Assembly (NCBI GenBank): GCA_963727285.1
Contig: CAVSFF010000001.1
Location: 1-64,000 of the forward strand
From: CAITWD01 sp963727285
GTDB lineage: Bacteria > Actinomycetota > Thermoleophilia > Miltoncostaeales > Miltoncostaeaceae
Length of the DNA: 64,000 nucleotides
Direction of reading: 5' to 3'
This document shows positions 9,050 through 17,593 of this stretch, piece by piece. The translations under genes and the position numbers were made by a program. How positions within the stretch are numbered: position 1 is the stretch's first letter; every line of letters begins with the position of its first letter. Under the pieces are notes generated by a model, which saw only the letters and a list, made by a program, of their open reading frames with translations, ran no database searches and had not been told where the DNA came from.

Positions 9050-10669
9050 CTACCGGAGCGGGGTTGTGCCGGCGCGGCGCCAGACGACCAATCCGCCGCC
9101 GCGGGCGTGACGCTGCAACGCCGGCCAGTAGTGCTCCTCCACCCACGTGCGCAGGGTGCGCATGTATCCGCGTGCCTGGTCGGTGATGTATGGGGTCGTG
9201 GCGGTATCCGGGGCGACTGCCTGGCGCATGAACTGCTTGTCGACCACGATCAATTCCGGAGCCCGCCTGGTGATGCAGTCGACGACCGACGGCCAATGCG
9301 CGTCAAACATGTACTGGGCAAAGATCGGGCAGACCAGGCGCAGGTTCGGATCGATGAAGGCCATGTGCCCCTGGTCCATTGCGGTTCCGAGGCGCGCGTA
9401 GGTCGTCGACCGGCCGTCGGCGACTACATCGAGTGCATTCGCGGTCGGACTCTTGGTCGCTCGCCACCATTGCGAGAGTGCCCACCCGGACTGCGGTGAG
9501 CCACCGACCGTCGAACTGGCGACGCCGAGCCCTCCGAAGCCGAGTCCGATGACGATCACGATGCCGACGGCGCCGACGACGGACGTCCAACGGGATCGGG
9601 ATCGGGATGCCACGACCTCGACGCCGAGGGCGACGCCAATGGCCGCCGGGTAGGCCACGACCTGCATCCCGTGACGCCACAGGGCGCCCATCGCCAGGAT
9701 GACGATGGCGCCGATGAACGCGACGGCGAACGCGATCGCCAGGCGCCGCTCGAGCTGAGAGACCGGTGTGTCGCGCACGCGGTCCCGGGTCAGTAGTGCG
9801 ACGACAACGGCGATGAGGACGCCGACGGCGACAATCGCGGCCACCAGGCGGACGGGATCGTCGACCAAGAAACCTCCGGCGACTTTCAGATGGCCCACGA
9901 TTCCGCCGGGCTCACCCCGGAACGCCAGGACCCGCGACGGGTATCCCAGATCGCCGGCCAACGTCGATCGGTACCCGCCAAGCTCACCGCGGGCGGCCAC
10001 TACCGCCCCGGTCGCGACCAGCCCGGCCGCAAGTCCGGCCGCGCAGCGTGCGCACGCGCTCGCCAGTGGTCGCCCCCAGAGCGAACGCACCACGATCGGT
10101 GTGATCAGCACCGCGGCGAACAGGACTGCATAGTCGGGGCGTTCGAAGGCCAGCAGGCCGAGCACAATTCCGGTGATGAACGGACTTCCGCGGAGCCAGA
10201 GCCATGCGACCAGCGGCAGCACGGCCATCGCCGGCAGCTCGGAATACCCGGCGTAATACCAGACCCCCGTGAGCATCAGCGGGTATGCCAGGGTGCCGAC
10301 GACGAGTGTGGTGCGGTGTGCGCCCAATCGGCTCAGGTACAACGCCATCCCGGCGCCGGCGAGAGTCAGCCAGATCACATCGAGCAGGTAGATGCCGCGC
10401 CATCCGAGCACGGCATAGCCGGCCGCGCCGCCGTAGTAGAACAGCGGTGGCTTGTTGTCCCACACCCCGGAATACAAGGTGTAGCCGTGGCGCAGCGCTG
10501 CGGCGACGCTCAGGAAGATGCCACCGTCGCTGTTGGTCGTGGGACGGCCGCGCAGGAATACGAGCGCTGCGGCATAGCACGCGAGCAGTCCGCCGATGCC
10601 CACGCGCCGAAGTGCGACGGACCGGCGCTGCGGGCCGGCCGTTGGCCCGCCCGGCTGTGGGTCGGGCAC
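9050..10669 (-). CDS. PMT/ArnT-like membrane glycosyltransferase (GT39/GT83 type)
   Basis: Multi-span membrane protein of 539 residues with about ten hydrophobic segments. The first extracellular loop has the hallmark TTNSDGGIFLSVAAALRHG followed by YSGVWDNKPPLFYYGGAAG, which in this superfamily carries the catalytic acidic residue and the lipid-linked sugar site. Such enzymes move sugars from polyprenyl-phosphate donors to proteins, lipids or cell-wall polymers on the outer face of the membrane. The acceptor cannot be told. The C-terminal part is soluble (QARGYMRTLRTWVEEHYWPAL). A 63-residue gene follows directly. Confidence 0.8.
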   Translation of the reverse strand: MPDPQPGGPTAGPQRRSVALRRVGIGGLLACYAAALVFLRGRPTTNSDGGIFLSVAAALRHGYTLYSGVWDNKPPLFYYGGAAGYAVLGWRGIYLLDVIWLTLAGAGMALYLSRLGAHRTTLVVGTLAYPLMLTGVWYYAGYSELPAMAVLPLVAWLWLRGSPFITGIVLGLLAFERPDYAVLFAAVLITPIVVRSLWGRPLASACARCAAGLAAGLVATGAVVAARGELGGYRSTLAGDLGYPSRVLAFRGEPGGIVGHLKVAGGFLVDDPVRLVAAIVAVGVLIAVVVALLTRDRVRDTPVSQLERRLAIAFAVAFIGAIVILAMGALWRHGMQVVAYPAAIGVALGVEVVASRSRSRWTSVVGAVGIVIVIGLGFGGLGVASSTVGGSPQSGWALSQWWRATKSPTANALDVVADGRSTTYARLGTAMDQGHMAFIDPNLRLVCPIFAQYMFDAHWPSVVDCITRRAPELIVVDKQFMRQAVAPDTATTPYITDQARGYMRTLRTWVEEHYWPALQRHARGGGLVVWRRAGTTPLR

Positions 10670-11020
10670 CTAGTTCACCCGCGCGCGCCGGAGCGGCCGC
10701 GATCCTGTCCAGCACGTGGCGAGACCAATGAGCTGCGCCCGGTGCTGACGCATGGTCGCCACTGGCCCGCACCGGAACGATGCCATCGATGCCCCTGGGA
10801 AACGTTGACGCAATGAAACGTCGTCACCCTATGACACGCGTGTGACCTCGGCAAACTTCCGGTCCCCGGGCAACCCTGATCGACGACAGCTGGGCCGATC
10901 CCGACCCGCAGCGTTGGCGGTGGAGCATCACTGTGGTGCCGGGGCGGGCGGATGCCATTTATGATGGCCGGGCGTGAACGACCCCCGCCAGTCCCGGGAC
11001 GCCGTCCGTGTCATCGCCGC
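10670..11020. other. Intergenic, no gene seen
   Basis: About 350 bp between the divergent glycosyltransferase and tRNA-Thr. No convincing ORF; the stretch near 10820-10870 is slightly less GC-rich and could hold promoters, but no consensus is clear. Confidence 0.5.
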
Positions 11021-11093
11021 GCCGAAGTAGCTCAGCTGGTAGAGCAGCCGCCTTGTAAGCGGCAGGTCAGGGGTTCGAGTCCCCTCTTCGGCT
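11021..11093 (+). tRNA. tRNA-Thr(TGT), island attachment gene
   Basis: A 73-nt tRNA. The acceptor stem GCCGAAG pairs with CTTCGGC (11086-11092), with discriminator T. The anticodon stem GCCGC/GCGGC encloses CTTGTAA with anticodon TGT at 11054-11056; the T arm is GGGGTTCGAGTCCCC. Its 3' part from 11052 onward is repeated exactly 15.5 kb away, marking it as the integration target of a genomic island. The tRNA itself stays complete. Confidence 0.96.
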
Positions 11094-11097
11094 CTCA
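11052..11097 (+). repeat. attL-type repeat, 3' end of tRNA-Thr
   Basis: 46 bp from the anticodon loop of tRNA-Thr through four bases past its discriminator. Identical to 26516-26561; the bases just outside differ (C against T on the left, A against C on the right). Confidence 0.85.
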
Positions 11098-11454
11098 AGA
11101 AAGCCCTGCAGAGCGCTCTTTCCGGGCGACCCCCGCCTCAGCGCGAGGTGTGGGAGTCGGTCTGACGACGGTGTGAGGGCTCTGGGGGGAGGTCTCAGGC
11201 TCTGGGGGACGCGGGCGACCACCACAAAAGCCCGTCGAGAACGCGACCCTGCGCCGTTGGGGCCCGCCGCCTCACAAGCGGCAGGTCCAGAAGGTCGGCG
11301 TTTCCTCTCTCCGCTCCGGAACGCCTGTTAGACGTCGTGCGTCGCTCCATTCAGGCTCGGAGGAGGAGGGGCGCAACCGCGATTGAGCCGGTCCGACGAT
11401 CCCTGTGCAGGTCCCAGCTTTGGCAGGCGGCTTCACGAAACGTGGCTTCAGGGC
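11094..11454. other. Gene-poor left edge of the island with a second, degraded tRNA-Thr end
   Basis: No gene is supported here. At 11266-11315 lies a stretch like the tRNA-Thr 3' half: 19 of its first 22 bases match, including AAGCGGCAGGTC at 11276-11287, after which it decays. GGCTCTGGGGG occurs twice near 11178-11210. Confidence 0.55.
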
Positions 11455-12117
11455 TCACACCTGTCGCTCGAGAGGCTGAATCGCCGTGCCGTTCCAAACC
11501 GCGGGGCGCACGTTGACGCCCACTTCTGCTCGAAATCGGTCGATCAACTTCTGTGCGGGCTCGACGGCGTTACCCATTTGGCCTCGCCCGGCGTCGAACG
11601 CGCTCGGTCCGACCACGAGGCCCCCGACCGGAATGTCCAACGGAAGTTTCAGTTGTTCCCTCCGCTGCCCGAACAGGGTGCGCGATTCGGTGGTCTCCTT
11701 AAAGAGCCCAAGCTGCTGGAGATTCTCGAGCGAAGCGAACCACGCGTTGTTTGAAGCGACCTTAACTTCGACCAGTTCAAGCCGGCGGCGTCCGGTCGGA
11801 TCTTCGACGAGCAGTAGCATGTCCGCCGCGACGTTGACCGCGCGCCCTTGGTGGACGAGAAGTTCCCCTCGGGTCAAGACGGCGATGATGCGGTTTCTTA
11901 GATTTTGGATGACCCTGGAAAGGACGTCCCGAACGGTCAACGACCGGGATCGGTGCGTGGGCATCGCGGGACGCTGTCCTCCCCCCGTCCTAGGCGCAGG
12001 AGGTGTCGTCGCGCGGGCCCCTCCAGGCCGCTGATCGGCTCTGGCGAACGAAGCGGGCGGCAGCCACTCGACAAATGACAGACCGTGAAGAACCGGGTTC
12101 TCAGGAGCCGACCGCAT
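11455..12117 (-). CDS. Unknown protein with a possible PD-(D/E)xK nuclease core
   Basis: 220 residues if read from ATG 12117; MPTHRSRSL, about 50 residues in, is another possible start. The middle reads VNVAADMLLLVEDPTGRRRLELVEVKVASNNAWFASLENLQQL: an acidic residue, a strand, then ExK (EVK) and a following helix, the arrangement of PD-(D/E)xK nuclease-fold proteins such as restriction and Holliday-junction enzymes. That is inference from pattern; no family name can be given. No membrane segments. It is the first gene inside the island next to tRNA-Thr, where integrases or defence genes often sit. Confidence 0.55.
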   Translation of the reverse strand: MRSAPENPVLHGLSFVEWLPPASFARADQRPGGARATTPPAPRTGGGQRPAMPTHRSRSLTVRDVLSRVIQNLRNRIIAVLTRGELLVHQGRAVNVAADMLLLVEDPTGRRRLELVEVKVASNNAWFASLENLQQLGLFKETTESRTLFGQRREQLKLPLDIPVGGLVVGPSAFDAGRGQMGNAVEPAQKLIDRFRAEVGVNVRPAVWNGTAIQPLERQV

Positions 12118-12211
12118 CGCCTGGTCGAATTCGTCGTCCTACAATTGCGACGCGAGCCACTTGGAGACGCGCACCCTGAGCACGCACAGGCCCTCCCACA
12201 CCGAACCGCCG

Positions 12212-12904
12212 ATGATTCCGGAGCGCCGCCCACCAGCGCGTGATGCCTCCTGGGTGCGCGATGCGCGACGAGCGCGCATGCTGTCGTGGTTGTCGCTTGC
12301 CTGGATCGGCGTCGAAGGCGGCGTGGGCTCCATCGCTGGCCTGATCGCCGGCTCAATTGCCCTCGAGGGCTTCGGGTTGTCCTCAGCGGTCGAGGGCATG
12401 GCGTCTGTGATCGTCATCTGGCGGTTCACCGGGTCACGCATGCACTCTGAGACCGCCGAACACAGCGCGCATCGGGCGGTCGCGGTCTCGTTTTGGATAC
12501 TTGCGCCATACGTGGCGGTCCAGTCGATATACGACCTCGCGACCCAGCACCACGCCGGGCCGAGTCCGGTGGGGATCGCCGTGGCGGCCAGCAGTATCGT
12601 GATTATGCCGCTGCTCGGGCGAGCAAAGCATCGCTTGGGAGCCCGCCTGGGGTCTGCGGCCACCCAAGGAGAGGGCGCGCAAAACATGCTTTGCGCGGCG
12701 ATGGCGGTCGCGGTGCTCGTCGGTCTTGCCGGGCAGGCTCTTTTCGGCGCATGGTGGCTCGACCCCCTGGCGGGTCTCTTCATCGCAGCGGTAGCAGTGA
12801 AGTCGGGCTTCGGCGCATGGCGCGGTGAAGCGTGCGACGACTGTGCGCCGGTGGGCTTCGGCACCCCGGGTGGAGAATGTGGCGGCGATGGGTGCTCCTG
12901 CTGA
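12212..12904 (+). CDS. CDF-like cation transporter, membrane domain with Cys-rich tail
   Basis: About 230 residues with six hydrophobic segments resembling the membrane domain of cation diffusion facilitators: ARMLSWLSLAWIGVEGGVGSIAGLIAGSIALEGFG (TM1-2), SRMHSETAEHSAHRA, then GEGAQNMLCAAMAVAVLVGLAG and WWLDPLAGLFIAAVAVKSGFGAWRGEACDDC. The cytoplasmic ferredoxin-like domain of ordinary CDFs is missing; instead the end is CDDCAPVGFGTPGGECGGDGCSC, six cysteines that could bind metal. The usual metal-site HxxxD in TM5 is not evident, so transport is uncertain. Start at ATG 12212; TTG 12161 would add 17 residues. Confidence 0.7.
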   Translation: MIPERRPPARDASWVRDARRARMLSWLSLAWIGVEGGVGSIAGLIAGSIALEGFGLSSAVEGMASVIVIWRFTGSRMHSETAEHSAHRAVAVSFWILAPYVAVQSIYDLATQHHAGPSPVGIAVAASSIVIMPLLGRAKHRLGARLGSAATQGEGAQNMLCAAMAVAVLVGLAGQALFGAWWLDPLAGLFIAAVAVKSGFGAWRGEACDDCAPVGFGTPGGECGGDGCSC

Positions 12905-13500
12905 CGCTAGCGAGCACTGGGTGGCGTAGTCCTCATCACGTTGCCGAGCGCGCCAGATCTCGTGCCCGTCGCTCCGCTTCGATTCTGCCCCCGGCACATC
13001 ACGGTCACATCACGGGCTGACTCGTGCGTGCGCCTCGCAGCGACACCGGGATCCCGGGATTCCGCACAGCTACGCAGTTTCGACTCGCACCATGATGCGT
13101 CAGCGAGCAGCGAATCTGCTCTTGCAACCTGAATGTCGCGGGTTCGAGCCCCGTCTCCCGCCCTTGGCATTACCTTGCTAGAAGGAAGTTTTCCCCCACG
13201 GGCATCCTCAAGAACGGCGTCGAGCAGTGCGGCTCTGCACGTCGGAGAGCGCTCGAATTCGCGTGCGAAATGGCGCCAGCTGATCTCCGAAGAATTGCCG
13301 GGGTTGGCGGCCAGCGTCACCGGCGAGAGCCCGACAATGTCTGCAGTGAGGTGTCACCTGGCCGTGAGCGACGGCAGGCGCCGGTTGAGAATGCATCCAG
13401 GAATGCGCCACCCCCAGGGGTACGGTCGAATCCCTTGGGGACGGCGTGTCATTCCCGTCTGTACAGCCGAGCTTCGTCCTTGCTCACATGATCTTCAGAC
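12905..13500. other. Gene-poor stretch holding a tRNA-Gly end
   Basis: Nearly 600 bp with no supported gene; ORFs here are antisense shadows of a tRNA fragment and have no protein character. The tRNA-like piece is listed separately. Confidence 0.5.
13121..13161 (+). repeat. 3' fragment of a glycine tRNA
   Basis: Part of an anticodon loop followed by GTCGCGGGTTCGAGCCCCGT and the acceptor strand CTCCCGC. This matches the 3' end of actinobacterial tRNA-Gly, whose 5' end would be GCGGGAG; no 5' half is present. Likely an attachment-site scar from an integration into a different tRNA gene elsewhere. Confidence 0.6.
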
Positions 13501-13962
13501 CTACCGCCGCGCCCGCCGCCGCTCGCGCCGGCGCACCCCGCACACCGAGACGGGTGACAGGGGACGCCCGAAGGGATCGATAAACAGTGTCACCGGGCCG
13601 GCGTGGGTGGGCAGCGCGCCCTCGAGGACCTCAATGGAGTACGAGAGCGTCTCGCTGTCGAGACGCGGCTCGCGGATCACGATCACCGCGTCCTCGGGAA
13701 CGTCATCGCCGGACTCCAGGAACGAAAGCACCGCGTTCGGTGGATCCGCCTCGAAGCTGTTATCCCCTTCGCCCCAAAGATCGACGAAATCCTCGGTCGA
13801 CATGTGGCCGACGATGCGCTTGGGCCGATCGGAGAAATAGAGCGTCGATGGCGTGACCCCGTCCAGTGTGAGCGTCGCCCCGGTGGTGGTGATGCTCTGC
13901 GCCGTCTGCACGAACATCGATTCCTCGGCCTCAAGCTCCTCAACCATCCGTGCATCAGTCAT
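13501..13962 (-). CDS. Conserved-looking soluble protein of unknown function
   Basis: 153 residues, acidic, no signal or membrane segment. It starts MTDARMVEELEAEESMFVQTAQ and contains TLTLDGVTPSTLYFSDRPKRIVGHM, EDFVDLWGEGDNSFEADPPNAVLSF and VIVIREPRLDSETLSYSIEVLEG, an alternation of strands suggesting a small beta-rich domain. The C-terminus is basic (GVRRRERRRARR). An AGGAGGATCGAG ribosome-binding site precedes the ATG. I do not recognise the family. It sits just after the divergent intergenic stretch and before a DUF2252 gene on the same strand. Confidence 0.65.
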   Translation of the reverse strand: MTDARMVEELEAEESMFVQTAQSITTTGATLTLDGVTPSTLYFSDRPKRIVGHMSTEDFVDLWGEGDNSFEADPPNAVLSFLESGDDVPEDAVIVIREPRLDSETLSYSIEVLEGALPTHAGPVTLFIDPFGRPLSPVSVCGVRRRERRRARR

Positions 13963-14061
13963 CTCGATCCTCCTAGTTGTTCTCGGCGGAAGGTGGCCCC
14001 GAAGGTCGGCGTCGACGATGCCCGCACGGCGCCACCTTCACGACCCGAGCCCCCGGCCGTG

Positions 14062-15500
14062 CTAGACGCCTTCGTCGGCGGTGATGCGCCCGCTCGCCAC
14101 GGCCGCCTTGAGCGCGTCGTAGTCGCGCTCATTTTGGTCTGCACATGCGGACGCAAACGTCGCAATCGCGCGCTCAAATGTGTCGCTCTTCCCGAGGTAG
14201 GCCGCGATCGCGATGCGGTCACCCGAACGCGCGTGGGCACGGGCGAGGGTCCACCCGCAAGGCTCGGCGTAGATCTCCATCGCTCGAGGGATCATCTGCG
14301 CGGTGTCCGCAGACCCCTTCCAGTCACGGAGTTGACGGACATAGAAGTCCCGCTCGATACCGTCGATTCCCGTGACGTGGAGCCAGCCGAGAAAGATGTC
14401 ACCCGCGGCCTGCATGAGCCGCTGGCCGGCAACGACCCGATGGGCGTGGTTGCGATACTCGCTGCGGCCGCAATAGGCCTCGAGCACGGAGGGCTGCGCC
14501 TCCTTGAACTGCAGGAACAGCGGGTCCGTGCCATCGCGGCCGAGCATGAGGGCAATCCACGCCCGAGTTCCGACGCTCCCGACACCAACGACCTTGCGCG
14601 CGAGGTCGATGAAGCGGTACTCCTCAAGCAGACGCCGACGGTCGGTCTCGAGCGTTTGCCGATGCTGCTCGAGGTGCACGTTGACCCACTCCGAGAATTC
14701 GCGCGCGTCATCCTCTGAATAGAGCTCACTGACGGGCACGATCAGCGGCGGGTCGCTCGTGATGCGCGGCTCCCCGTCGACCTGGTGGGTCATCTTGTTG
14801 AAGGCATGCATGCTGTCGCGCGTGCGCGCCTTTGCCAGTGACGCGGCCGCGCGGGTGCGCACCTTCTTGGTCACGGCGGCCTGGTATTCGGCGAGCGCAG
14901 CATCGATATCCAGGCTGGCGTAAAAGACCTCAAGGTTGGCCTGGCCCGCGAACTCGGCCATTGCGGTGCGGTAGGTTCGTGCGCTCGTCATGACGACCCG
15001 CTCGCGATCGGACGCCGCGAACCCGTTCTCGCGGCCCGCCACCTCGAGACTCGCCGCCAACCGCTTGACGTCCCACTCCCACGGTCCGGGTGCGGTCTCG
15101 TCGAAATCATTGACATCGAACAGCAGGCGGCGCTCGGGCGTGCCAAACACGCCGAAGTTCGAGAGGTGTGCGTCCCCGCACAGCTGGGTGCGGATGCCGC
15201 TGACCGGAGTCATTGCCAGGTCGCTCGCCGTTACCAGAGCAGCCCCGCGGTAGAAGGCAAACGGCGAGGCGAGCATCCGCCCATATCGAATTGGCAGGAG
15301 CTCAGGGACGCGGCTTGCTGCCTGACTCTCGAGCAACGCGATCGGATCGTGGCGCTGGGCTGCCGCGAACTCGGCCTGTGTGAGCGCGGCACGCGGCCCC
15401 GGGCAGCGCGGCCCCGGGCCGTCCGCTCCTCCACGGTCGGGGGCGTGACTTTGAGCGCCCGCGGTTTGCGCAGGGCATTCGATGGCCGGGTCGAGCTCAT
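14062..15500 (-). CDS. DUF2252 family protein, one frameshift near 15385
   Basis: About 480 residues, no assigned biochemical role. The family core is present: RVPELLPIRYGRMLASPFAFYRG, LCGDAHLSNFGVFGTPERRLLFDVNDFDETAPGPWEWDVKRLAASLEVAGRENG (split here across the field only by reading), KVVGVGSVGTRAWI, and the C-terminal CGWTLARAHARSGD. GDAHLSNFG plus DVNDFDE resembles the HGDxHxxN and DFD motifs of aminoglycoside-phosphotransferase-type kinases; that link is inference. The N-terminus MSSTRPSNALRKPRALK starts at ATG 15500 with a GGAGACGAGG ribosome-binding site but lies one frame off the rest, so one base is lost near 15385. Its closest relative in the window is the copy at 21986-23431. Confidence 0.88.
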
Positions 15501-15604
15501 GGCCCTCGTCTCCTTGACACATCGGAAGGACGGTCAGGCCCGCCGCCATTTCGCATGAACTTGAGACTCGTCCTTGACCGCCCCTCCCGGCGGCGTGCAG
15601 AGCG

Positions 15605-16117
15605 CTAATCCAGTCCCTTCGCAGCGTCCTGGACCGCTTTGTCGATCTCCTTCGGGCTCACGGCCTTAAGCTCCTTGGAGACCTGCTTTTCGGCTTTCAG
15701 CTCGGCCTTGTTTACGGCGTCCTCAAGAGTGCTCTCGCCGACGATGACCAAGGCGGCCTGGCCCGCGTCGATGATGTCCCCGAACTCCTTGACGTCCGCC
15801 CGGGACATTCCGCGCCAAAGGTGACCACCCACGCCGCCCACAGCTGCACCGACCGCGGCACTGGCGATGATTGAGGGGGGAAAGAGGATGCCAACGAAGG
15901 CGCCGACGGCTGCGCCACCCCACGCCCCGTGGCGCGTCGCCGTCTCGTCCTTGTGAACATGAACTTTTCCGGACTCGTCCTTCGTGACTACCGAGGCGTC
16001 GTAGGTCCCGACTGCGCCGACCGCATGGAGATCCTTGACGACCGAGTAGTCATCTTGGGCGGCGAGTTCGTTGGGATAGGTTCCTATGAAGATAAACACT
16101 GAATCTGCCTTGGCCAT
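15605..16117 (-). CDS. DUF1269-family membrane-associated protein
   Basis: 170 residues. The start MAKADSVFIFIGTYPNELAAQDDY is the typical ferredoxin-like opening of the family, followed by DASVVTKDESGKVHVHKDE, then a Gly/Ala-rich hydrophobic hairpin (GAWGGAAVGAFVGILFPPSIIASAAVGAAVGGVGGHLW). A second soluble part reads DIIDAGQAALVIVGESTLEDAV. The C-terminus is charged and helical. Family members are predicted membrane or stress-linked proteins with no known reaction. A ribosome-binding site AAGGA precedes the ATG. A second protein of this kind lies at 25563-26123 on the same island. Confidence 0.82.
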   Translation of the reverse strand: MAKADSVFIFIGTYPNELAAQDDYSVVKDLHAVGAVGTYDASVVTKDESGKVHVHKDETATRHGAWGGAAVGAFVGILFPPSIIASAAVGAAVGGVGGHLWRGMSRADVKEFGDIIDAGQAALVIVGESTLEDAVNKAELKAEKQVSKELKAVSPKEIDKAVQDAAKGLD

Positions 16118-16369
16118 GGTGGAGCGTCCTTGGTTTCGTGGCCCCGAGGAGGATCTGCCCCAGGGTAGGAGTTCAGCGTAGTCCCCAATATCTTCGAGGC
16201 CGGATACAGGGCTTCGTGATTTGGCCCTCAGAGCGGAAAACGTTGCCCGACAGGCGTGGCGGACGATGCGCTCGCCCGATCGTGTCCCAACGCGACGCTC
16301 GTAGTATCCACCCGCCCATGCCTGAGCTGCGTCGCGGCGATGAGTAGGACGTCAGTATGGTGGGCCGGG

Positions 16370-16756
16370 ATGAGCTACGACCACGTCATCTCGGAAGTCG
16401 TCAAGGTCGTCGAGGCAGTCGGAGCGGCGATCATGGTCGTGGGCGGGCTCGGTGCGCTGCTGCTGTTCGCCCTCCGTGCCTTGCGCTCCGAGTCGGCGCA
16501 CGAGTCGTACAACGACCTGCGCCGGAACCTGGGTCGATGCATTCTGGTGGGACTCGAAGTCCTGATTATCGCGGACATCGTCCGGACAATCATCGTCGAC
16601 CCAACCGTCGAGAGCGTCGTCGTGCTGGGGACGATTGTGGTTATCCGGATCGTTCTTAGCTTCTCGCTCGAGGTGGAAATCGATGGCGTCTGGCCGTGGC
16701 GCCGCTGGCAGATCACCCGCGGCCGCAACGCCGAGCCGGCGCCAGACAAGGATTAG
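16370..16756 (+). CDS. DUF1622 family membrane protein
   Basis: 128 residues from ATG 16370 (MSYDHVISEVVKVVEAVG); ATG 16340 would add ten. Three membrane segments can be seen: VGAAIMVVGGLGALLLFALRAL, LGRCILVGLEVLIIADIVRTII and VVVLGTIVVIRIVLSFSLEVEI, with the conserved YNDLRRNLGRCILVGLE between the first two. The end is short and charged. This pattern matches the DUF1622 family, of unknown function. It reads opposite to the DUF1269 gene on its left. Confidence 0.8.
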   Translation: MSYDHVISEVVKVVEAVGAAIMVVGGLGALLLFALRALRSESAHESYNDLRRNLGRCILVGLEVLIIADIVRTIIVDPTVESVVVLGTIVVIRIVLSFSLEVEIDGVWPWRRWQITRGRNAEPAPDKD

Positions 16757-17278
16757 AATTCAGTTCACGTGCCAGGCGTGCGCGCTCTGCGAAACGCTGG
16801 TCCAGCCAGGTGTCGCGGAGGCGAGCACTTGCCGGACGAACCACCACGCCCGTGTCTGACGCCCCGACGACTGCGGTACACCGACCTCCTCACGCCCGCG
16901 GCGGGCGAGATCACCGCCGATGCGATCCCCCCCGCCCCAGCCGCCTGACGCGCAGACATCCCCAGCCCGTCGGCGCCTCGGAAGTACTTCCGCCGATGTC
17001 TCGAGGCCACTGAGGGCGCTGTGCGAACCGCGGAAAGCGCGCCCGCCCACGCTCTGCGTGGATGTGGGTCACTTCGCCGGTGAACGCGACGTCCGTTGCG
17101 CACCTTCACAGCAATCTTGCCCCCCGAAGTCGGGCATCTCCTCACCAGGGTGCTCGCGCGGGGCGCGGGTGGGCTCGAAGTCCGACCCGCGCCTTCTCAC
17201 ACCGCGTTCGACATCCGGACCGCAGACGGTCGGCACGACACGGGGGCCCGTAGTGGCAGCGGTGCTCCGGCGAGGAGA
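16757..17278. other. Gene-poor stretch
   Basis: No gene is supported between DUF1622 and the broken pentapeptide-repeat gene. ORFs here are Arg/Pro-rich shadows without family character. Confidence 0.45.
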
Positions 17279-17470
17279 TCAGAGACCGCGCCCGACACAC
17301 GTGGCTCCCGAGCCTTTTCCGGAGTTGGTGCCGTCCGGACAGGTCGTATCGGACCACGTAGCCCGGCTCACGTTGGCTCCTGGCGGGCCCCCCGGGCAGA
17401 TTGGCCCCGGGCAATTTGGCCGCGGTCAGGTTTGCGCTTGCCGCGTTCGCCCCTGACTTGCCCCAGCCGG
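17279..17470 (-). pseudogene. Remnant of a pentapeptide-repeat protein
   Basis: On the minus strand one frame reads GANAASANLTAAKLPGANLP, the A(N/D)LxxA pattern of pentapeptide repeats that fold as a right-handed square beta-helix. After a one-base shift the reading continues PGANVSRATWSDTTCPDGTN and ends TCVGRGL before a stop at 17279-17281; TWSxTTCPDGTNS...TCVG is a typical end of secreted pentapeptide-repeat proteins. The N-terminal signal and earlier repeats are not recognisable, so this is a broken gene. Confidence 0.55.
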
Positions 17471-17593
17471 CCCCGCTTCCGCTGGACTCCGGGCATCAGG
17501 ACCGGGACCTGCCGCTGTAGTAGCGTGATGAGTAGGCGCATCGTCCGCACAGAGGGACACACAGCGACACCGACGCGAAAGCGAGGTCTTCCC

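Noticed and set aside
12907..13320. Minus-strand ORF with GDGARTRDIQ
   Set aside because: GxRTRD-type peptides are the well-known antisense reading of tRNA 3' ends; here the ORF covers the tRNA-Gly fragment.
13133..13840. Plus-strand ORF of 235 residues
   Set aside because: Overlaps the better supported minus-strand gene at 13501-13962 and has Ser/Arg-rich shadow composition.
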